Assembly: GCA_964023275.1 (NCBI GenBank)
Contig: OZ029918.1
Span: 31,118,225-31,182,224 of the forward strand
Source: Norana najaformis
Lineage: Eukaryota; Annelida; Clitellata; Crassiclitellata; Hormogastridae
Length of the DNA: 64,000 bases
Reading direction: 5' to 3'
A model generated the notes under the pieces. It saw only the letters and a program-made list of their open reading frames with translations, did no database searches and was not told where the DNA came from. Shown in pieces: positions 1 through 12,909 of the stretch. The position numbers and the translations under genes were made by a program. Position 1 is the stretch's first letter, and the number at the start of each line of letters is the position of its first letter.

Positions 1-123
1 GATAAAAGAATAAAAATCAGGGCCCAGAAGGAAACTGAAGAGGTGGAAAAACAGCAAAAGAAGGAGGAACGAGAATTTCAGCTGGCTATGCTCAATTCAC
101 GGACTGAGGAGAGAAAGTTATAG
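1..123 (+). pseudogene. Lys/Glu/Gln-rich open segment cut by the window edge
   Basis: Frame 1 is open from the first base to a stop at 121-123 and encodes a very charged, helix-forming stretch rich in K, E, Q and R (for example VEKQQKKEEREFQ). A similar charged stretch recurs at 289-403, and LINE-like debris lies between them. The composition fits the coiled-coil N-part of a retroelement gag-like protein, or a cut exon of an ordinary coiled-coil gene. No domain is recognised, so the retroelement reading rests on the neighbourhood only. Confidence 0.3.
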
Positions 124-127
124 GCTG

Positions 128-290
128 AGGCAGATGATCCAAACAAGAAGTCTCCAGCTATTTGGACACATCGCGCGCTGCGACGGCGAACAGGATCATG
201 TCAGAGCTCTGCGATCTGTGTGTGGCATCCAGTCTTTCACGAAGTTAAAAGAGACCAGCCCAACGCCCTCGCCACACCTTGGGAACGAAT
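128..290 (+). mobile_element. LINE reverse-transcriptase C-terminal remnant, copy 1
   Basis: The + strand encodes SLQLFGHIARCDGE, matching the LxLFGHIARxxD signature found near the C-terminus of many non-LTR retrotransposon reverse transcriptases. The usual following segment (W-K-R-P-x-G-x-P-R) is corrupted and split between frames. A second copy of the same sequence lies at 1808-1965, so this is a dispersed repeat and not a host gene. It is far too short and too broken to be active. Confidence 0.6.
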
Positions 291-403
291 GGAACACGAA
301 AGAAAATTTAAAGCTGAAGCAGATGGCAGAAAGCTACAGCTAGAGGAGAGGAGAATACAGACTGAGATGGAAGAAAACTGCGACAGTATGAGTTGGAATT
401 GAG
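289..403 (+). pseudogene. Second charged coiled-coil segment, retroelement gag-like debris
   Basis: The + frame reads a Glu/Lys/Arg-rich helix (MEHERKFKAEADGRKLQLEE and onward) to a stop at 400-402. It directly follows the LINE remnant and resembles in composition the segment at 1-123. I see no catalytic motif. It may be the coiled-coil part of a degenerate gag-like protein; the assignment is by composition and context only. Confidence 0.3.
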
Positions 404-1800
404 ACGCCTCGATGGTGTTGAAATACAGGCAGATGCTGCTCGAGAAACTGACATCTATTGGGGTGGCGTCAACGGTCAAACTAATGCCAAAATGTGACGA
501 CTATGTCCGCCTCTTATATACATACAAGAATGATCGAGAAAATATTTTCATGAAGTAGTGCATTTTACCAGAAGAAATTTTGCAGACTCGCTGGAAACAC
601 ATTGTGACATGGGCCACATTGTCTTTCCAGTTTCCTTTTCACACGAGTCTCGTCGTGAAAATTCTCGAACATTCTGATATATGTAGGCGGCAGTGGGCTT
701 ATAGCAGAAACTTACCCAAATGTATAATAAGACACCAAAATCAAGCTGCGTTAGTTATTGATGGATTTTGATTTAGAAAAGCGAACTCTTTCAACAGCAA
801 TATGTATTAGACATTACAGAATATGGCAATGTGAAGTGTGAAGTGTTAGATGCCGTACAGAAGACGATGTTTTTGAATATGTCGCCCACAAGCGTAACCA
901 TGTTCCGAAAAAACCAACTCAGCAGAAGAATTTACTTAATTTTTTTTATTTTTTTATTTTTATTTTTTAAATTTTTATTTTATAGAATTGACCGTATTTC
1001 GTCAACTTCTTGGAAATTTATTGATGTACTGAAGACGGAACAGAATTTAACGAAATGGAAATGGAACAGTATGTCGATGGAAACAAAAACCTACAGAAGA
1101 TTAAAAGAATCGTTGCCGATTATGGAAGGCGTTCGAATTTTGACTATTTCAGAGCCTAACACACAATCTTGATTTACAAGCGCAAAATCTTCATTGAGCT
1201 ACAAATGTGAAAGATGTAATCAGAGATGTTTTGAAATCAGGATTTTGATGAGTTCATGTTCTTTATATTTACGCGTATTACTTCACGTTTTCGCTAGTTT
1301 AATTTTCCAGAAACACAATGCGCTTTTCTAGTTTTGCCCCTGTTATTTAAACCTCTGTTGTTGTGTGTTTTTGATTATCCGCCCTTTTTAATCTCGCCGT
1401 TTGAATGAGCCCTATTTATCTCTTCCTGTTCAGTTTCGCCCTTCAGATAGTAAACCTCGTAGACAATCGCGCCGACTGGCGACCACACGGGACCATTCTT
1501 TAGAGTTCGAGAAGGGAGAACCGAAACAGGTTAAGAGGCTAAACAGATGTCTTCTCGTTGAATTACCTTAGTCGTGTTCGCGTCTCGGTCGAATGAACCT
1601 TAGACATGAGGACAACGCCGCATTTGAGGTGTCAATATAGAGCCGTGCAAATAAGTGTCTTACCTTAATCTTTTGTGACAATAACCTTTTATAGCCCATA
1701 CATATACAGCAGGTACTGAAAGGTGAAGGTAGTACACATATATGTATACATACCTGTGGTTATATATGCATAAAATATATACTACCTGCATATAAAAGAG
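404..1800. other. Gene-free stretch, possibly decayed LTR-element sequence
   Basis: Several short frames continue the gag-like debris up to about 1170, interrupted by a T-rich tract at 935-985. From about 1430 to 1700 the sequence looks like a decayed terminal region of a retroelement, but I cannot find two matching LTRs or a primer-binding site. No gene is supported here. Confidence 0.3.
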
Positions 1801-1807
1801 TACATGT

Positions 1808-1965
1808 TAACGGGGATAATCCAAACAAGAAATCTCCAGCTATTTGGACACACCGCGATGCTTCGGCGAAGAGGGCCATGCCAGCGCTCTGCGACCTGTG
1901 GCCCCCTACGAAGTTGGAAGAGACCAGCTGGAAGCCCTCGCCACACCTTGGACACAAGTGGTAGT
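1808..1965 (+). mobile_element. LINE reverse-transcriptase C-terminal remnant, copy 2
   Basis: The + frame encodes RNLQLFGHTAMLRRR, then a WKRPAGSPRHTLDT segment, equivalent to the FGHIARxxD...WxRPRGRPRxTW end of non-LTR reverse transcriptases. It is clearly homologous in DNA to the copy at 128-290. Substitutions and lack of any upstream RT domain mark it as a dead fragment. Confidence 0.65.
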
Positions 1966-1977
1966 CTGACCTGCGCC

Positions 1978-2049
1978 CGTGTGTGCGTGTGCGTATGTGC
2001 GTGCGTGTGTGTAGGTGTTGTGTGCGTGTGTGTGTGTGTGTGTGTGTAG
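1978..2049. repeat. (GT)n microsatellite
   Basis: Interrupted GT/GC-rich dinucleotide run ending in a clean GTGTGTGT tract. It encodes no supported product. Confidence 0.85.
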
Positions 2050-2329
2050 GTCTCTGTTGTCGGTGTCGTGGGAACTGGTGCTATTCAATCAAACAGTCAA
2101 CGTTTCCTTTACGCGACCAACTTTGGAAGTCGATTTCATCTCGCCTGTTGTGGTTTATGGGTCCTTGGCTGATCCTAAACGTGGAAAGCGATTCGCACCA
2201 ACGACGTGGGATGGGCCAACAGCGGCAGCCCTGCGAACGATTTAACGATTTGCAGGAAAGGATGATGGAGTTGCAAGGAGGAAACGGAATGGAAAATGGT
2301 CGTAAAGGGACAAAGACAGACTTGGAGAA

Positions 2330-2559
2330 AGAATGACAAAGAGGTGAATAAAGATGGAAAAGAGTCCAGGCGGAGTGAAGTGGAGAACGATGGACAGAGA
2401 GAGACAGAGACAGACAGAAAGACAGACAGACATAAAGAAAATTATAGAGTAAGAGACACAGCGAGAGAGAGAGAGACGGAATGAAAACTGGCAAGTAAAA
2501 ACCAGACAGACATAAAGAATAAAACAGTGAGAGCGACAGAGCGAGAAAGAGAGAGAATG

Positions 2560-2599
<40 letters not shown>

Positions 2600-2640
2600 T
2601 AAAAAAGAGACAGAGAAAGAGAAAGAGAAAGATAGACGTA
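2330..2640. repeat. GA-rich low-complexity tract
   Basis: About 300 bases dominated by AGAG, GACAGA and GAAA runs, including a clean (AG)n near 2565-2592. The long frame on the opposite strand through this tract (Leu/Ser repeats) is a composition artefact. Confidence 0.85.
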
Positions 2641-2929
2641 ATAACTTTATGCACACATTTACAATGGTCGTACAATTCTGAGAGGTTTTGTGGTTCATGA
2701 CATTTTGAATTACTGAAGATGTAGTAACAATAGTGAATTTTACCCTTCGGCTAAATCTGTAATTTTTGTATATGCATTCTATATGTCACCCATATGCACC
2801 AATAGAAGCTAAATGGCAGGTTACTAATCCGGTTGCTTTTGTTCTGCTAGTCAAAATGTTCCGCTTTCTTTGAGTCCTTGAAATTGACATTTCGTTGTCA
2901 AGAAACCGAAAGGAAGTTCCAAAATGGTT

Positions 2930-3130
2930 GTTAGGTGCAGTAAATGTAAATGTAAATCTCCGAAATTTCTCAGCGCCATACAACAGCCGCATCCGTATCT
3001 TCAGCTTTTATACCAGCGCTATATAAAATCAAGTCCTCAAGTGCCAGGTTGTTTGGTCAGTTTCGGTTCCAGGTCAGAATCCGGGAGGGGGTCAAGCCGG
3101 GGAGACAAGATTGTGCTCACGGGTGGAAAC
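2930..3130 (+). repeat. SINE-like repeat, family D (GTAAAT tail, CAGCGCC module)
   Basis: Begins with (GTAAAT)n, then CTCCGAAATTTCTCAGCGCC and a body with TTCGGTTCCAGGTCAGAATC. Related copies lie near 6.5, 29.8, 33.6, 37.7, 54.4, 59.7 and 62.4 kb in either orientation. This is an interspersed non-autonomous repeat; the copy is diverged and incomplete. Confidence 0.7.
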
Positions 3131-4306
3131 TTTTGGTTATATTGATGCATATATTAGCAGGGAGCAAATAAGCGACGCCCCCTCTTTTGTCCTATCATTG
3201 AATGCACTTTGACACCTGAATAAAAACCATATCTCGATCGATAGATTGTATGCTAGTTTATCGGCTCTAAATACAGGTAAAAACACTCTGGTTTATATTA
3301 ACTGGATACGTAGATTGTAGATTTGAGAGATAATGAGAGAGAGGAAATGACGTCAGAGCCAAAGATTTGGATTGCATGAGAAAGTCTCTGTTTTCTTTAG
3401 AAAGTACAATAATGTCATTATGATTTAAGAGCTAACAGGTTGAATGAGGGAGCAGATAGGTCTACATGACTGGACTTCAAAGGCGCATTTGCAGGCCTAT
3501 TCGTCATTTCCGTTTTCTATTTTTAGACTGGCAACATGCTTGGAATTATATATTCATGAGTGGATTTCCCAAGACAATGATGGGCCTACAGCAGTATATA
3601 GAGACCTGAATCTAGGCTAAGCGCGTGTGCTCAGTCCATGCAGCTGCTCATGCACACAACAATCGCATATATGTATATATATACACGTATTATCGGTACT
3701 TTCGATAGGGGTGTTTGTGTGTGTATGTATAGTATATTCGTTCGTGGACGTTTGTGACTTATGAACCCGACGCCGCACACTGTGACCTGATTACGATAGC
3801 ATTTACACCTGAAGTGGCTCATGTCGTGGGCTGCGAGGTTCTCTGGGTCACCGCGATATCTGCGCCGGTGGCCCAGGGCAGCGTCAGCAGAGTATGACAT
3901 GCACATGCTTGTAATAAGACGTGTTCTTTCATTTTCCAGCTGACGCCAGCGGAAACTTCGCTATTTGCCCACCAGAGGCGGACCAGCTTTTGTTTACCGA
4001 CTGTCAAGGGCCTTTAAACGAAAGATATTCACGCAGATCATTCGAGTACGTCAGTCGGAGGTTACAGTTGCCTCTTGAATACGATTAGACCGTCATTGGG
4101 TATCGTGTTGAGACCGTAGTAGAGTCTGGAGTAACTAGAAAAGCTACACTAGTTCTCGGGTACGTTTAGACCATTTACTGTCACCGTACCGATACAGTAC
4201 TGTAGTCACGAAAAGCTACTCTACCTCTCGAGTAAGTCGGGATAGTCACTGGGTACTGTATTGAGACCGTACTAAAGCCGGGTACAGGAAGAAAGCAACG
4301 CTGTTT
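3131..4306. other. Upstream region of the calpain gene, no firm feature
   Basis: No clear gene. A possible splice acceptor (cattttccag at 3931-3940) is followed by a 70-base open stretch that might be a 5' exon of the calpain gene. From 4020 to 4290 there is a set of imperfect repeats of about 75-120 bases built around gagACCGTAnTA and AAAAGCTAC. I see no obvious TATA box at a useful distance. Confidence 0.3.
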
Positions 4307-4357
4307 ATGAGTACCTATAAACGTACCGCATTGGGTACCGTACCGCACCTAGAAGAG

Positions 4358-5300
4358 ATGGCGACGAAAAGTCGATACGAAGAGGTGAAGGCCAAGTGCC
4401 GAAGTACGGGACAACTGTTCGAAGACCCCGAGTTCCCTGCAGTTCAGAGATCCGTCTACTTCAGCAAAGTAGACTCGTCGATCCAATGGAGGAGACCAAC
4501 AGTAGGCCAACGACGAATATTATCACCGTATCATATTCACCATATATTATCACCACAATCATCATCATCATCATTATATATTATAACCACAATCATAGTC
4601 ATCATCATCATCAACATCATCATCATCATTATATATTATAACCACAATCATAGTCATCACCATCATCAACATCATCATCATCATCATTATATATTATAAC
4701 CACAATCATAGTCATCATCATCATCAACATCATCATCATCATCATTATATATTATAACCACAATCATAGTCATCATCATCATCAACATCATCATCATCAT
4801 CATTATATATTATAACCACAATCATAGTCATCATCATCATCAACATCATCATCATCATCATCATTATATATTATAACCACAATCATAGTCATCATCATCA
4901 TCAACATCATCATCATCATCATTATATATTATAACCACAATCATAGTCATCATCATCATCAACATCATCATCATCATCATCATTATATATTATAACCACA
5001 ATCATAGTCATCATCATCATCAACATCATCATCATCATCATCACCACAATCATCATCATCATCAACAACATCATCATTATATATTATAACCACAATCATA
5101 GTCATCATCATTAACAACATCATCATGTACTATAACCACAACCATCATCATCATCATCAACATCATCATCATCGTCGTCGTCGTCTTTGTGATCATGATC
5201 ATCATGATCATCATTATGATCATAATCTTCATCATTATCATAATCACCATCGTTGTTGTCGTTATCATGATCATCTGATCGATTCAAGCACAACCGTACA

Positions 5301-5398
<98 letters not shown>

Positions 5399-8300
5399 TC
5401 TCTATATATCAGCGAGTGGACTGATCGATTGACTGATCGATACATGAACTTCGTTTGCAGGAGCTTTGCGCCAAGCCGAAGTTCACAGTCGAAGATGCGT
5501 CGCGATTCGATCTCGACCAGGGAGAAATTGGTAAGGGCCAACAAGCTGCGCTTAAGCCACTTTACAGATGAGTTTACACTTTATCGGTGATAACACATGA
5601 CTAACTGTTTGGCGAATTATCTGATAAAGTCAGGATCGCTGATAAAAGCACTTGAAATGAACAGGACAATTAGATTGTCTACAAGTAGAGTCCCACCATT
5701 CGTAAACAAAACGTAATATCCTGCCAATCCCTTTTCGTTTCTGCGTTTGGGTAGCTGAAATGGGATGAAACGTGCTGTGTAAACTTCGCTCGTGGCCCAC
5801 ATGCGAAGAGCTTGATAGACAGAACGATGACGCGGCTCGAACAGAAAGATACACATCGTTGATAAACGGATCAGACGCGAATTAATCAAAAAATAACGTA
5901 TGCCATGCCGAGAAGAGCATGATTACTGTTAATGAGCTGTTCTTCCGAAACCCACGCTGTTTCAAATATACCCCCTCTGTATCCGTCACAGACTGTAGAC
6001 CTTTGTGTTTAAAAACCGATTACAAACAGAAATGCAATGCAAGGGTTACTTATGTAGCGCCATTTGACACTAGTCGGTCCAGAAGTTGACAAGGCGGGGA
6101 GGGGGCCAGTTTTATCATGGTCAGTAAATGTTACTATGGTTAATCGTAATCGTAAATTTGTAAAGCGCCGCTTCAAGGTAGCCTCATCAGAGGCGCTCCC
6201 GGCCCGTCCCAGAACTGGGGAATAATACGGTCTGGAGATTAATAATGGTTGAGGTGTTTTCAGGTGAAATATTTTTAAGAATCGATCTTTAGTCTTCGAT
6301 GGTCGTAAACCCAGGTTCCAAAGTTACAGAACCACTCGAGATGCAAATGACCTCTGAGACCGGAGTAGAGGCAACGAAGAATCCATCGAAGTTTAGTCGT
6401 TTACTGCCTTCGACCTACAGTTTTATTAACACCGTCGGCTGGTCTTTCACTCAAGACTGAAAACATTTCTTTTCCAAAAATCTTATCCTGATTCTTCCTC
6501 TTCCCCTTATTTCTCTTCCCGCTTCAATTTCAAACACCACCCACCGTAGCCGTCCGACTGTTTGACTGCCTGACTCCTGGATCTTGATTTGGAACCGGAA
6601 CCTTTTGCCTATCGATTTTGTTCTGACTGAGCTCCGGTGAATAAGCTCGTTCCCGCGACTTAGCTTTCGTTGGGCGCTGTAGAAATCTCGAGATTACAAT
6701 TACGATTACCTACCATGGTTTCTTACACATCTATGCCTTTTTGGAACTGCAGGCCTTACTGTATAACTTCTGTAAATTTTAAAGAGGCGTGTAACGATCA
6801 GACTACTAACCGCAGGCTTAATACCATGGAAGAAAATCTTCACATTGAAATTGTTATACAAAACTCACACTTTAATTGACCTCAAATGTCAGTTAGGAGT
6901 AATGTCCGAAGGATGAGGGGGTGAGTTGTCACATCTGTTGTATTACCTAAAGAAATTTAAAACGACTCTCAACAAAAGTCCATTCTCACGTATCAGAATA
7001 AATGCAAATGTACACGGTTTTCTACAGCGACCGTATGGCCTAAACCCTGCTCATTTTTCGATGAACTGATCGGTTGAGGTCCTTCACCAACGCTGCCCGT
7101 TTTAATTGGTGCAAAACCATTTAAGGTCCCTGTGTGCGTACCGTAGTGAGTTAGAACACTTCACACACACACACACCTACTCACACAAACACACACATGC
7201 AAACGCACGCACACTCACACAAACATAATGCCCAGTTATAATAGTTCAGAGATGCACATAAATATACACATAATAAAGAGTGTTCTTGAAACTTCATACA
7301 CAAAAGCCCATAAATTTTTTTATTTCATTCATTTATTGCATTTATTACGGTCAGTAAATCTTAATCTGTGAACAGCTTATCCAAAGTGACTGCAGACGCA
7401 GCGAACAACCGTATAGATCACCGCGTGACACATGTATAACGCGGTTATCTACACAAACACTGCTTTAATCAGTAAAATCAGTCTTTTCGTCTCTTTCCGG
7501 AAGTGAAATAACCACCGTTGTTTTATTCGATCAGGTGTTCGTTGCTTTGCATTGTCAACAATAGTAATTGTCTTACCTGTGCAGGTAACTGCTGGTACAT
7601 AGCTGCTGCTGCAACTCTTGCGACGAGACCAGAGCTGTTCAAGCGCGTCGTGCTGGAGAAACAGGACTTCGTCACAGACTACGTCGGCAAGTGCATTGAC
7701 AACTAATTACCCTAAGTCTAATTAGTTAATTAACAGATCAGAACAGTTCGCTTATTTTGGAATATTTTCACAAGTTACAAATAAAGTTAAACCACAGATC
7801 TGAGAGTACACAATGTATTACCCTCCCCGTATTCGTGTGTGTGAATATTCAACAAGGCAAAGCAACCGTGACGTAGCGGAATGTTGTATGAAGTTGTTGG
7901 GTAAATCCGGTCCGGGTCAAATAATACATTAAGCCCATAAATATTACTACTTCGTTTACTGTAAATAGGTATATAAGAGGTAGATAATAGGTAAATAGGC
8001 TAATACTAGGTAAATAATAGGTTGCTGTTCACGGTTTTTAACACGTCTAGAGATAGTATATATGAACGAGAATCATTGAATGTCATGACTTAGTGTACTC
8101 TAAGATCTTCGGTTATAATATCTCATCTTCATATATATCATATCTTCGGTATGAACAAGAATCATTGAATGTCATGACTTAGTGTACTCTAAGATCTTCG
8201 GTTATAATATCTCATCTTCATATATATCATATCTGCGGTATGAACGAGAATCATTGAATGTCATGACTTAATGTACTCTAAGATCTTCGGTTATAATATC

Positions 8301-11300
8301 TCATCTTCATATATATCATATCTTCGGTATGAACGAGAATCATTGAATATCATGACTTAATGTACTCTAAGATCTTCGGTTATAATACCTCATCTTCATA
8401 TATATCATAGCTTCGGTATGAACGAGAATCATTGAATATCATGACTTAATGTACTCTAAGATCTTCGGTTATAATATCTCATCTTCATATATATCATATC
8501 TGCGGTATGAACGAGAATCATTGAATGTCATGACTTAATGTACTCTAAGATCTTCGGTTATAATATCTCATCTTCATATATATCATATCTGCGGTATGAA
8601 CGAGAATCATTGAATGTCATGACTTAATATACTCTAAGATCTTCGGTTATAATACCTCATCTTCATATATATATATATATATCATATCTGCGGTATGAAC
8701 GAGAATCATTGAATGTCATGACTTAATGTACTCTAAGATCTTCGGTTATAATATCTCATCTTCATATATATCATATCTGCGGTATGAACGAGAATCATTG
8801 AATGTCATGACTTAATGTACTCTAAGATCTTCGGTTATAATACCTCATCTTCATATATATCGTATCTGCGGTATGAACGAGAATCATTGAATGTCATGAC
8901 TTAATGTACTCTAAGATCTTCGGTTATAATATCTCATCTTCATATATATCATATCTGCGGTATGAACGAGAATCATTGAATGTCATGACTTAATGTACTC
9001 TAAGATCTTCGGTTATAATATCTCATCTTCATATATATCATATCTTCGGTATGAACGAGAATCATTGAATATCATGACTTAATGTACTCTAAGATCTTCG
9101 GTTATAATATCTCATCTTCATATATATCATATCTTCGGTATGAACGAGAATCATTGAATATCATGACTTAATGTACTCTAAGATCTTCGGTTATAATATC
9201 TCATCTTCATATATATCATATCTGCGGTATGAACGAGAATCATTGAATGTCATGACTTAATGTACTCTAAGATCTTCGGTTATAATATCTCATCTTCATA
9301 TATATCATATCTGCGGTATGAACGAGAATCATTGAATGTCATGACTTAATATACTCTAAGATCTTCGGTTATAATATCTCATCTTCATATATATCATATC
9401 TGCGGTATGAACGAGAATCATTGAATGTCATGACTTAATGTACTCTAAGATCTTTAGCTCAACTGTAGGGTATGCTCCCACGAGGAGATTAAGCTCTTCT
9501 AGATAAGCGCTTATCTAGTCGTCATCGCCATGTGCTTATCAAGCAGATATTTACTTGACGACCATGAATAGAACAGGTTACAAGTGATAATAAAAAACAC
9601 TTATAGGTTCCCAATTTGTAAGTTTTGACTCTTCTGGTAAGCCATTCATAGGTCAGCATTTATACTGACAGCGAATACTGCTATAACTTAGTTCCATTCA
9701 CTTAATCGCTCTCCATCGCTCTTAATTATTAAGTCTTTTAATCACCGCTGTACAATTCGTGAGGTTTGACCGGAGAATATATAAGTGTTGGCACATTTCT
9801 TGAAGATTTCCCCAGATTTACATGTAAATTTTATTAAATTATTTTCTTGTTTATTTATTTTAATAGTTAAGTAATGCGCAGATAATTTTGTAGTCGATAA
9901 TTAGTTGTGAGGACTTTGTGACTTTGTTACAGTTAAAACATGATGACCGTCTCGATGTAGCCTACACGAACTGTACATTGGCATTGGAGAGGTTCTGAAA
10001 AGGTGCTATATGAATTAACAAGCACATGCATATACATACAAATCGACTGCTCGGTGCTAGTATTTATATAATATTTATTTATATATTTTTATATAGTATT
10101 TATATAATTAAAAAGATTTCTTCAAATGATTTTGCTTTTTGTGGTTGAATGTTGTAGGACTGTTTCGTTTCAACTTCTGGTGCTATGGAACATGGATCGA
10201 GGTCTTGGTTGACGACCGACTGCCGACTCGACGTGGCAAACTCGTCTTCTGCAGCAACCGAGAAAATACCGATGAATTCTGGTCCGCTCTGCTCGAAAAG
10301 GCCTACGCCAAGTATGCTCATATTGGAGGTGGAAAGAAGCCTATTTCTAGGTTTTGTTAAGGATTTATGAGTCTTAAATTCTAAAGTCAAGACTCGTTCG
10401 TTTCAGCTGGCTTATCCACTGTATATTGCCTGATTTCTGATTTCCCTGATCTTTCGGATTTACACCAACAGATTAGGATTTGACTACCATTTCACTTAAA
10501 GCGATCACCGCTTGATGCCACGGGCGTTGTGATACGGCGCTATAGAAGTCATTAGATTAGATTAGATCAGATCGGCTCAAATCAGATAAGATTAGATCAG
10601 ATTTTAATAGATTAGATGGGTTTCTTGGGGTTTGGGTTCGACCGTAAAATTGTAAGAACTCGTGTCTCGTTATTTTCAACTGAACTCATTATTCAGAGGG
10701 GATCGATTGTTTTCCTTAGCATAAAGTTCGATTGGTTTCGATTCAGTTCGATTCCCATCTCAGTTTTTATGCGGTACGGTGGTCTATCGGTAAGGCGTCT
10801 GGTCAATGATCACGCGGTTGCGGGTTCGACTCCGTGTTACGATCCTGGACAAGTCGTTTGCGCACACCATGCCTCTGTACCAAGCAGCATATTTTGGTAC
10901 CGGCGTAAGTAAATGGAAGACCCTGCGATGCATCGGTCTAGTGTTGAGGACTGGGATTCGTCAATTGCCGTCTCAATGGCCTGAGAAAAGGAAATGAAAG
11001 CTTCCCCTGCGTCTCACTTGTGGGATGTGGGATACTTTACTTTTACTTTACTTTTACTGTACTTTTACTGTACTTTTACTGTACTTTTACTTTACTTTTA
11101 CTTTACTTTTACTTTACTTTTACTTTACTTTTACTTTACTTTTACTTTACTTTTGCTTTACTTTTGCTTTACTTTTACTTTACTTTTGCTTTACTTTTGC
11201 TTTTACTGTTGCTTTACTGTTGCTTTTACTTTTACTTTACTTTTACTTTACTTTTACTTTACTTCTACTTTACTTCTACTTTACTTCTACTTTACTTCTA

Positions 11301-12878
11301 CTTTACTTCTACTTTACTTCTACTTTACTTCTACTTTACTTCTACTTTACTTCTACTTTACTTCTACTTTACTTCTACTTTACTTCTACTTTACTTCTAC
11401 TTTACTTCTACTTTACTTCTACTTTACTTCTACTTTACTTCTACTTTACTTCTACTTTACTTCTACTTTACTTCTACTTTACTTCTACTTTACTTCTACT
11501 TTACTTCTCATGCCATCACACGTAGCGTTGTTCCGTGTTTGTGAACCAAATACCAGCTAGATGCCTCAAAATATATCTGACTTTTCTGCTTCTCCATTTG
11601 TCATCGGGTGTTGCGCTTCTCGCTCTGGCAGGAATTTTGCTCAGTGATCGAATCAATGAGGGGTGAAACGACGAAAGGATTGACAGATTGCTTAATTAAG
11701 CGATTCGTTGATTGTTTATTGGTGAATGGATCGGTTAATAAACGTTTTGTAGGTTGATTGATTTGTTACTTAAAAGCCGAATGAACCATTCTTAAATCAT
11801 ATCGATTAATATGATTTAAGAATGGATTATTCGACTGATTGACAGATTAACAGATTGAATGATAGTGTGACTGACAGAATGACTGATGGATAGATGGAAA
11901 GATTGATCGATAGATTGAGTTATTGCTTGATTGATTTCCAGATTGGTTGGTTCGTATGAGGCGATGGAGGGTGGATGGACTGAAGACGCCTTGGTTGACT
12001 TCACAGGAGGGATTGGTCAAAGGATAGACTTGACGAAACCAAAGGGTCCAGAATTCTACCCTCTCCTCCAGCGCCAGTTCAAAATGAATACCCTGATGGG
12101 TTGTTCAATCAACGTAAGTCTCTTATTTCCCATCGATTACATTTCAGCAATATGGTAACTTGTAATTTATGTAGAGTCAACTATCCTGGATGATGAAACT
12201 TCATTGGTTGGCTCTACGTGTGTGAGAGAGCCCGCCAGCTCTGATCTTTTCATTTATTTATGCATTATTTGCTTTTAGACGAACTTTTTGTGCTTAATAA
12301 ACTTAAATATCGTTTAGGAACGACTTCGAGTGGTACATACAGGCGCTATAAAAATGTTCAGTTACATAGATATACACTACACGTATAGTCAAGTAATAAG
12401 GTTAATATTTAACCATGTGTTAATAATTATTAACCTTATTATTTGACCATGTGTTAATAAGTAATAGCCTTATTATGATATTATAATAGGTAAATAGGCA
12501 GGCCTAAATAGGTTATTAATAAGTAAATAATAGGTATATAATAGGTAAATAGGTATATAATAGGTAAATAAAAGGTAAATAATAGATTGCAGTTGACGGG
12601 CTTTTACACTTCTAGAAATAATACGCATGAACGAGATCAATATGTGCATAGGTATAATGTAGCTGACACGCATGCATACTTACCGTGCAGATGGAGGATT
12701 AGAGGTATGATGATTAAGCGATATGCATAGTTCATTTGCATAAGCCATTGGCTTTGGCTTTGGTTATGTTAGGCCACAAGAGAAACAATGGAAAACGAAC
12801 TGACGAATGGCCTCGTTGTTGGACATGCCTACAGCATCACCAGCGTCAAACAGGTGGGAGTTCCCATGACATTGCTGC

Positions 12879-12909
<31 letters not shown>

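Noticed and set aside
2081..2698. 205-codon minus frame rich in Leu and Ser
   Set aside because: Runs through a GA-rich low-complexity tract; no domain and no splice context.
4510..5305. His-rich, Ile-rich and Asp-rich frames
   Set aside because: Shadow of the ATC-rich minisatellite after the calpain exon-1 donor at 4502.
8060..9452. Possible CRISPR array or centromeric satellite
   Set aside because: Units are head-to-tail 89-bp copies with no unique spacers, in an intron of a eukaryotic gene; only about 1.4 kb long.
10771..10850. Possible functional tRNA gene
   Set aside because: A and B boxes are present, but acceptor and anticodon stems do not close and the sequence belongs to a dispersed SINE family with several copies.
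10994..11560. Leu/Tyr/Phe/Thr repeat frames of up to 188 codons in three frames
   Set aside because: All three plus frames are open through a TTTTAC/TTCTAC hexamer repeat; composition artefact inside a calpain intron.
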